NCBI GenBank assembly: GCA_009924535.1
Contig: RFRI01000078.1
Coordinates: 1-6,689 of the forward strand
DNA from: Verrucomicrobiota bacterium
Lineage (GTDB): Bacteria; Verrucomicrobiota; Verrucomicrobiia; Opitutales; UBA953
Length of the DNA: 6,689 nucleotides
Direction: 5' to 3'
Shown: positions 6,001 through 6,689 of the stretch, piece after piece
How positions within the stretch are numbered: position 1 is the stretch's first letter
Layout: every line of letters begins with the position of its first letter
Translations under genes and position numbers: made by a program
The notes under the pieces: model-generated
Told to the model about the DNA's origin: nothing
The model's database searches: none
What the model saw: the letters and a program-made list of their open reading frames with translations, nothing else

Positions 6001-6659
6001 TCATGGGCGGCATCTACGCCGGCATCAACAGCACCATCGGCAACACCGCGCTCCGCTTCGCCGGCAACGGCAACTTCGTCCTCAGCACCACCGAACTCAC
6101 CGTCGCCCCGGGCACGACCTACAGCTCGATCGAGAAGTACGGCACCGGCACCTTCTGGATCAAGTCCAGCAACACGACGAACGTCACCGACACGACCGGC
6201 AACGGTCTCGTCGTGAAGCAGGGTTCGCTGATCATCGACGCCAACGGCACCTGGCGCTCCAAGCTCTTCATCGAGAACGGCGCCACCGTCACCGTCGACG
6301 ACTCGCTCGTCAACTTCGACAAGGGCCGTTTCTCCAACCAGCAGAGCGGTCTCTACTACGACCTGACGATGCGCGGAGGTAACCTCAACCTCATCGGCGC
6401 CCTCAGCAGCGCCTTCCCGACGTACGAGAACTTCAACACCCTCGTCCTCAGCAGCCGCGGCGCCAACACGATCACCGTCACGCAGCAGAACGCCAGCTTC
6501 GCCCAGACGATCCTCGCGTTCCGCAGCACCACGGCCTGGACCAACCCGACCCCGGCCCAGTCCACCGCCGCCAACGGCGTGGGTTACCTGTTCCGCGGCA
6601 TCGGCGAGACCCCGGCCACGGCCCGCGCGAGATCCGGCGTGCGCGCCGTCCGCGGATAA
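3..6659 (+). CDS. Giant autotransporter-associated beta-strand repeat (PATR) surface protein, 5'-partial
   Basis: This is a repeat-built exported protein, probably a right-handed beta-helix or solenoid acting at the cell surface or in the extracellular matrix. The surface role is inferred from the family. About 13 PATR motifs are visible, for example KNGAGTLTLAGS (residues 1099-1110) and TKTGAGTVTV (1293-1302). Composition is dominated by G, T, A, S, N, V and L, with no cysteine that I could find and almost no histidine, as expected of a secreted beta solenoid. The frame is open from nt 3, reading GAFTSR before the Met at nt 21. No Shine-Dalgarno sequence precedes that ATG, and the surrounding residues align with the start of a PATR motif, so the real start and signal peptide lie upstream. 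The stop is TAA at 6657-6659. I see no autotransporter beta-barrel, PEP-CTERM, LPXTG motif or transmembrane segment at the C-terminus. Family assignment is firm; ligand and exact role are unknown. Confidence 0.93.
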   Translation, partial: GAFTSRMAAGGNLTLTGVNGYSGATNVASGTLTIGAASAWANSTSVVLGSVGNSATLELNGFSKTFTNLATAGTAANQTILNSAVGTATLTFSGGGTVSFGGAFVESASNTRIGIAYTGGGTLSFANTNTYTGGTVIANGTARLGANNAFSTGALTLGGNATVGILDLNGFTQTVSSFATGVGSTASAQIIGNTSTTADAVFNYAGGATVFGSTIQDAIATVGSRKTSLTLSGVGAVTLTGANTYSGATNIGATATLQIGNFGTTGAAGTGALVNAGSLIFARSDAYALSAANVISGPGAIVLGSSGTVSSAAANTLNSTGILYYGSANGATVVSGLDLTNGAGTVGGLVVRTKGAIANTLAIGSGQTLLVRGNVTIGYASGAVTDTRLAVTGGGTLSIGGVGNSSKYNVQIGGNTSTYDGFSNKAYLDLSGLAVFYANLATGTFRVGDASTTNGGGGTGGGGSTILFAPVSTVIANDISTNSPIGVDESIRLGTTSNTWWTDTVNFGGDRAGLSISFLASTGSFTLRNRLGTGRSTLNIANVASTTGYAPVINFDLTGHPTDMLVSTLTVGARTATTGGLTTATLSMDMGTFDASTVMIANRASNDTNATTGTVNLGGTLAFNVGVAGMTIGNSTVTTAGGGTVVAAVNVTGTPTLTILGPITLGASSNANGLVTTSLALNGGTLDVRGNIVKGTGAGSGSVTSTLTVDNATLNLNGFVIGAAARPINTLNLRSGTIRNVGEINGGLGFAKTAGVVSGNNTLILEGINSFSGNFTISAGTVQVGTGSTTGTLGTTSVINNAALVINRSNAYAVANTISGSGTLAVSGTGAITLSGNNSYAGATTISAGLVSLAHANALGGVGAGTSVASGASLELQGGITVGAEALAISGTGNASNGALRNFTGANTFGGTVTLGGATTIQSDAGTLTLNNATAIVADVNDVTFTGAGNTVVSGAITGTTTGLTKTGNGKLTLGGNSTFQGAVNVNAGTVSVNGANGLGDATSGTVVASGASLELQGNVSVASEPLSLTGTGFGAAGALRNLSGNNTFGGPVTLSGDSSVQSDAGTLTLSGNVTAGVRTLTIAGASNTSVTGVMSGGMAAALVKNGAGTLTLAGSSTLFNGATTINAGSVAIGAVDVLSDVALVNVNGGSLNVGTFDEAVGTVRLTSGSILGTTGSLSSSLADFDVRSGTISGKLAGASGLIKTTSGTVVLSGANTFSGPVSVNAGVLSFTSGPNLGDASGSNVVTVNGGTLRYAGASAASASQNFAVSNVGGTIEAASKTGTLTLSSGLTGTTGILTKTGAGTVTVANTADLGTGGVVVAQGVLNAGFASSGLGSLNVASGATLNLYDSTTVTTSGVAMTMANGSALGFDLNAPGVSDKLVLNGTPALSGIISLNLNNLGSLAVGTYDLITDASGSLAGATWILGNAPTTLNYRITLESGSTILRVQASQITTAFFNGDQGNSLLANNAGNTNWATDASGANDTGVLPLLTDALVFGTANVTAGAKNLTLDGDLSVDSLIFNALTGVPSIAIAQGTAGTLTLTPGSSANGIAVNTDAGAITISAPLVAAGAQTWKVVGTGTNGSSLALTGPVTFAGPITKIGAGTLTLSGANTGAGGLNFTDGTLNLGSASAVGSGLFQLGTGVTINNVAGAAVTLAASNAMVWKQGFTVSGNNLSFGNGAVSLTDNATINAASLSLTGAGLNSNTTVTLPVNGTSVLTMGMPVTGANIPASTKVFSVSNTTTFLLTSAATATATNQTLTAYPTYTVDGILSDGGAGLTLTKTGAGFLALGGINTFGGAGKTVDIQGGLLSVNSDAALGDAANTVTISATGTENTGFRATESFSSARTFNLNAVSDAFTVTTGKTLTLTSPFSFGALTNGLFKNEAGTLVLSANNSAWTGGLTVNAGVVRLTSANAAGTGAISVSPGSTNMGTALQLSGGFTWSNPITLQASGAQINGGVNFGGQLQSLAGTNYVTGLITMPYGAVIGSTEAGSTLNLMGGIYAGINSTIGNTALRFAGNGNFVLSTTELTVAPGTTYSSIEKYGTGTFWIKSSNTTNVTDTTGNGLVVKQGSLIIDANGTWRSKLFIENGATVTVDDSLVNFDKGRFSNQQSGLYYDLTMRGGNLNLIGALSSAFPTYENFNTLVLSSRGANTITVTQQNASFAQTILAFRSTTAWTNPTPAQSTAANGVGYLFRGIGETPATARARSGVRAVRG
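36..707 (+). repeat. Two N-terminal PATR superunits of about 110 and 114 residues
   Basis: Residues 6-115 and 116-229 follow the same plan. Each opens with a PATR motif (NLTLTGVNGYSGATNV; TLSFANTNTYTGGTVI). A variable stretch follows, then an L-x-LNGF-x-x-T motif (LELNGFSKTF at 51-60; LDLNGFTQTV at 160-169), and then a Ser/Thr/Ala-rich run leading into the next PATR. The aligned tyrosines sit at residues 15, 125 and 239, giving spacings of 110 and 114. A third PATR motif (GANTYSGATNI, nt 699-782) closes the array. The copies are well diverged in DNA, so this is an old duplication. The LNGF motif is a common companion of PATR units in this family. Confidence 0.75.
816..902 (+). repeat. Inter-PATR linker motif, copy 1 (pairs with 2391-2492)
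   Basis: Residues 266-294 read ALVNAGSLIFARSDAYAL and on to NVISGPG. They match residues 791-824, which carry NNAALVINRSNAYAVAN followed by TISGSGTL. The shared pattern is N-x-(G/A)-x-L-(V/I)-(I/F)-x-R-S-(D/N)-A-Y followed by (V/T)ISG-x-G. This linker normally joins one PATR motif to the next in such proteins. Here the two copies lie about 525 residues apart, and in copy 1 no canonical PATR follows, which suggests that the downstream PATR has been replaced or lost. Confidence 0.6.
1281..1706 (+). other. Non-PATR beta-rich module with glycine linker (within the CDS)
   Basis: Residues 421-562 contain no PATR motif but keep the beta-solenoid composition. Landmarks in order are YLDLSGLAVF (421-430), FRVGD (439-443), the flexible linker GGGGTGGGG (449-457), STILFAP, DESIRLGTTSNTWW (482-495), TVNFGGDRAGLSISF (498-512) and RSTLNIANV (529-537). 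From memory this resembles a recurring module of verrucomicrobial PATR proteins that sits just before a ladder of short G-rich repeats. It is richer in charged and aromatic residues (WW at 494-495, several Arg and Asp) than the flanks. Its function is unknown. Confidence 0.55.
1707..2180 (+). repeat. Ladder of short 27-33 residue beta repeats
   Basis: Residues 563-720 contain a degenerate repeat different from PATR. Its register mark is a hydrophobic-x-G/N-polar corner: LTVGAR (563-568), VMIANR (592-597), MTIGNS (624-629), ITLGAS (657-662), NIVKGT (685-690) and FVIGAA (713-718). The marks are about 29, 32, 33, 29 and 27 residues apart. Each is followed by a T/A/G-rich loop and then a strand pair such as LALNGGTLDV or LTVDNATLNL. 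The spacing suits one to two beta-helix coils per unit. It ends in NTLNLRSG (723-730) and RNVGEING (733-740), a junction that leads back to canonical PATR repeats. Confidence 0.6.
2265..2570 (+). repeat. PATR motif pair with R-S-N-A-Y linker
   Basis: This stretch returns to canonical PATR repeats after the middle modules. The first motif contains LILEGINSFSGNFTISAGTV (757-776). The linker VINRSNAYAVANTISGSG (799-816) follows, and then a second PATR motif, AITLSGNNSYAGATTISAG (825-843). The arrangement PATR, linker, PATR is the usual family arrangement. Confidence 0.75.
2496..3332 (+). repeat. Tandem duplication of about 140 residues (two copies)
   Basis: Copy 1 covers residues 826-965 (nt 2496-2915) and copy 2 covers residues 966-1104 (nt 2916-3332). 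Identical blocks occur exactly 140 residues apart: VASGASLELQG (862-872 and 1002-1012) and QSDAGTLTL (916-924 and 1056-1064). GALRN also recurs (892-896 and 1032-1036), followed by G-x-NTFGG-x-VTL. The QSDAGTLTL coding stretches differ at only three of 27 bases, all synonymous, whereas other parts are diverged. Each copy contains one PATR motif, a Leu/Glu strand, the GALRN corner and the QSDAG strand, so the duplication unit is a whole set of helix coils. A further PATR (1105 onward) starts a third unit that then diverges. Confidence 0.85.
3309..3989 (+). repeat. Three further PATR units
   Basis: Three PATR motifs lie at about residues 1097-1128 (KNGAGTLTLAGS and TTINAGSVAIG), 1196-1225 (GTVVLSGANTFSGPVSVNAG) and 1292-1323 (LTKTGAGTVTV and VVAQGVLNAG). 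Between them are strand-rich spacers with NVNGGSLNVGTFD (1140-1152) and VTVNGGTLRYAGAS (1240-1253), the N-G-G-x-L corner that is frequent in this family. The third motif is degenerate in its second half, lacking the N-x-Y/F-x-G core, and marks the end of the dense PATR block. Confidence 0.75.
4074..4349 (+). other. Module-closing beta segment (within the CDS)
   Basis: Residues 1352-1443 run from a low-complexity strand into LGFDLNAPGVSDKLVLNG (1363-1380), then LAVGTYDLITD (1398-1408), LAGATWILGNAP (1413-1424) and YRITLESGSTILRV (1429-1442). The pattern of a D-x-L-x-(L/V) strand, then (V/A)-G-T-Y-x-L-(I/V), then a final strand ending in L-x-V is the usual way a PATR passenger repeat region closes before a C-terminal anchor. 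Here the protein continues for more than 750 residues instead, so the segment acts as an internal boundary between two passenger-like halves. Assignment rests on remembered family resemblance. Confidence 0.55.
4350..4580 (+). other. Trp/Asn-rich segment opening the second half (within the CDS)
   Basis: Residues 1444-1520 begin with ASQITTAFFNGDQGN, then NAGNTNWATDASGANDTG (1464-1481), LTDALVFGTANV (1486-1497), LTLDGDLSVDSLIFNAL (1504-1520). The layout of a single W in an N/D/G-rich loop, then a T-D-x-(L/V)-x-F strand, then L-x-L-D-x-D-x-x-(V/I)-x-S-L-x-F is the usual beginning of a PATR passenger module after its signal peptide. Finding it in the middle of the chain suggests that two complete passenger modules are fused head to tail. 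The inference is moderate and has not been tested by alignment. Confidence 0.5.
4803..4892 (+). repeat. Canonical PATR motif of the second half
   Basis: Residues 1595-1624 begin TKIGAGTLTLSGANTGAGG and finish DGTLNLG. This is close to the family consensus, except that the usual aromatic residue after N-T is replaced by G. The 17 bases at 4815-4831 are identical to 3195-3211 in the 140-residue repeat. Confidence 0.85.
5109..5291 (+). other. Inserted non-PATR module, V-x-G-x-x-(I)-P-x-x-T-x-V type (within the CDS)
   Basis: Residues 1697-1757 hold a self-contained sequence unlike the surrounding repeats: NTTVTLPVNGTSVLTMGMPV, then TGANIPASTKVFSVSNTTTF, then LLTSAATATATNQTLTA. The order T-x-V-T-L, (V/M)GM-x-V-x-G-x-x-IP-x-x-T-x-V-x-x-(V/I), T-x-(F/I)-x-L-(T/S)-x-x-A-T-A-T is a small beta unit that, from general knowledge, turns up in phage structural proteins and in large repeat proteins. 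On either side the chain reads as one PATR-style stretch (LTDNATIN before, YTVDGILSDG after), so the module looks inserted. Confidence 0.6.
5346..5444 (+). repeat. PATR motif
   Basis: Residues 1776-1808 read LTKTGAGFLALGGINTFGG, then a two-residue expansion (AGKTVDIQGG) and LLSV. The L-T-K-T-G-A-G opening and G-x-N-T-F-G-G core are canonical. It is followed by DAALGDAANTVTIS (1811-1824), the spacer common after PATR repeats. Confidence 0.85.
5649..5741 (+). repeat. PATR motif
   Basis: Residues 1877-1907 read LFKNEAGTLVLSANNSAWTG, then GLTVNAGVVRL. The opening K-x-E-A-G-T-L and the closing NAG-x-x-x-L fit the family, and W replaces the usual Tyr/Phe of the core. ANAAGTGAISVSPG (1910-1923) follows as a typical spacer strand. 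Confidence 0.85.
6018..6596 (+). other. C-terminal beta module of the PATR protein (within the CDS)
   Basis: Residues 2000-2192 contain one divergent PATR-like motif (IEKYGTGTFWIKSS at 2037-2050, then VVKQGSLIIDANG at 2064-2076). They continue with LFIENGATVTVDDS (2082-2095), DLTMRGGNLNLIG (2114-2126), FNTLVLSSRGANTITVTQ (2138-2155) and NGVGYLFRG (2185-2193). The succession M-x-G-G-x-L-x-L-x-G, x-x-L-x-L-x-x-G-x-N-x-I-T-V and (Y/V)-L-F-R-G recalls a module that in other PATR proteins continues through more beta strands after F-R-G. Here the chain ends 19 residues later. Recognition of the module is moderate and comes from memory of the family. Confidence 0.5.
6597..6659 (+). other. Arg-rich terminal tail of atypical composition, possible frameshifted end
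   Basis: The last 20 residues (IGETPATARARSGVRAVRG with its preceding Gly) contain four Arg in the final 12. The rest of the chain has only about 38 in 2200 residues. The Arg codon at 6630-6632 is AGA. By my reading every other Arg codon in the frame is CGC or CGT. The shift in composition, together with the break just after the LFRG motif, suggests that the natural frame may be lost near 6605-6630. Neither alternative frame gives an obviously correct continuation in the remaining bases, so a genuine short tail remains possible. Confidence 0.4.
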
Positions 6660-6689
6660 AACGCCACCACCACCTCGCCCCACTCCGCG
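6660..6689. other. Downstream 30 nt without recognisable signal
   Basis: I see no hairpin with a T-run, no Shine-Dalgarno sequence and no start codon of a following gene. In the same frame as the CDS the bases after the stop read NATTTSPHSA with every codon ending in C or G. This matches the gene's codon style but is too short to mean much in GC-rich DNA. Confidence 0.5.

Noticed and set aside
6597..6659. PEP-CTERM or LPXTG-type sorting signal at the C-terminus
   Set aside because: There is no V-P-E-P or LPXTG motif and no hydrophobic transmembrane stretch before the basic tail.
6660..6689. Rho-independent terminator after the stop
   Set aside because: No inverted repeat followed by T residues is present in the 30 nt available.

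Overview
The window is almost entirely one very large open reading frame on the + strand. It is already open at the left edge (first whole codon at nt 3) and ends at a TAA at nt 6657-6659. Residue numbers below count from the Met codon at nt 21 (2212 residues to the stop). That Met is very unlikely to be the true start, because the frame stays open upstream of it and it falls inside a repeat unit. The product is a fragment of a giant, Gly/Thr/Ala/Asn/Ser-rich exported protein built from autotransporter-associated beta-strand repeats (PATR family). The motif has the form L-T-K-x-G-x-G-x-L-x-L-x-G-x-N-x-Y-x-G-x-T-x-V-x-x-G-x-L-x-(V/L/I). I can recognise about 13 copies.

Organism: the DNA is very GC-rich with a strong preference for C- or G-ending codons (GGC, ACC, GCC, AAC, CTC). 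Giant PATR proteins with this mix of side modules are, from general knowledge, typical of Verrucomicrobiota (for example the Opitutaceae) and also occur in Planctomycetota and Proteobacteria. I favour Verrucomicrobiota. This is inferred from protein style only, since no phylogenetic marker gene is present.

Layout: (1) nt 1-782, two N-terminal superunits of about 110 residues, each with a PATR motif and an LNGF motif, followed by a third PATR motif. (2) nt 783-1706, a beta-rich segment with few PATR motifs and a Gly9-type linker (GGGGTGGGG). (3) nt 1707-2180, a ladder of short 27-33 residue repeats. (4) nt 2265-3989, the densest PATR block, including a clear tandem duplication of about 140 residues. 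(5) nt 4074-4580, a module-closing segment followed by a Trp/Asn-rich segment that looks like the start of a second passenger-like module. (6) nt 4600-5741, further PATR repeats, one of them interrupted by an inserted 'GMxVTGxxIPxxTxV' module. (7) nt 6018-6656, a C-terminal beta module that stops abruptly in an Arg-rich tail. The last 30 nt hold no recognisable gene or terminator.

There is no second gene, RNA gene, mobile element or CRISPR array that I can support. The many long antisense ORFs are shadows of the codon bias. The points most worth a second look are the abrupt C-terminus, which lacks any anchor or barrel and contains the gene's only AGA codon, the inserted non-PATR module, the 140-residue duplication, and a short segment with shifted codon usage. 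I do not see convincing evidence of a previously undescribed system.
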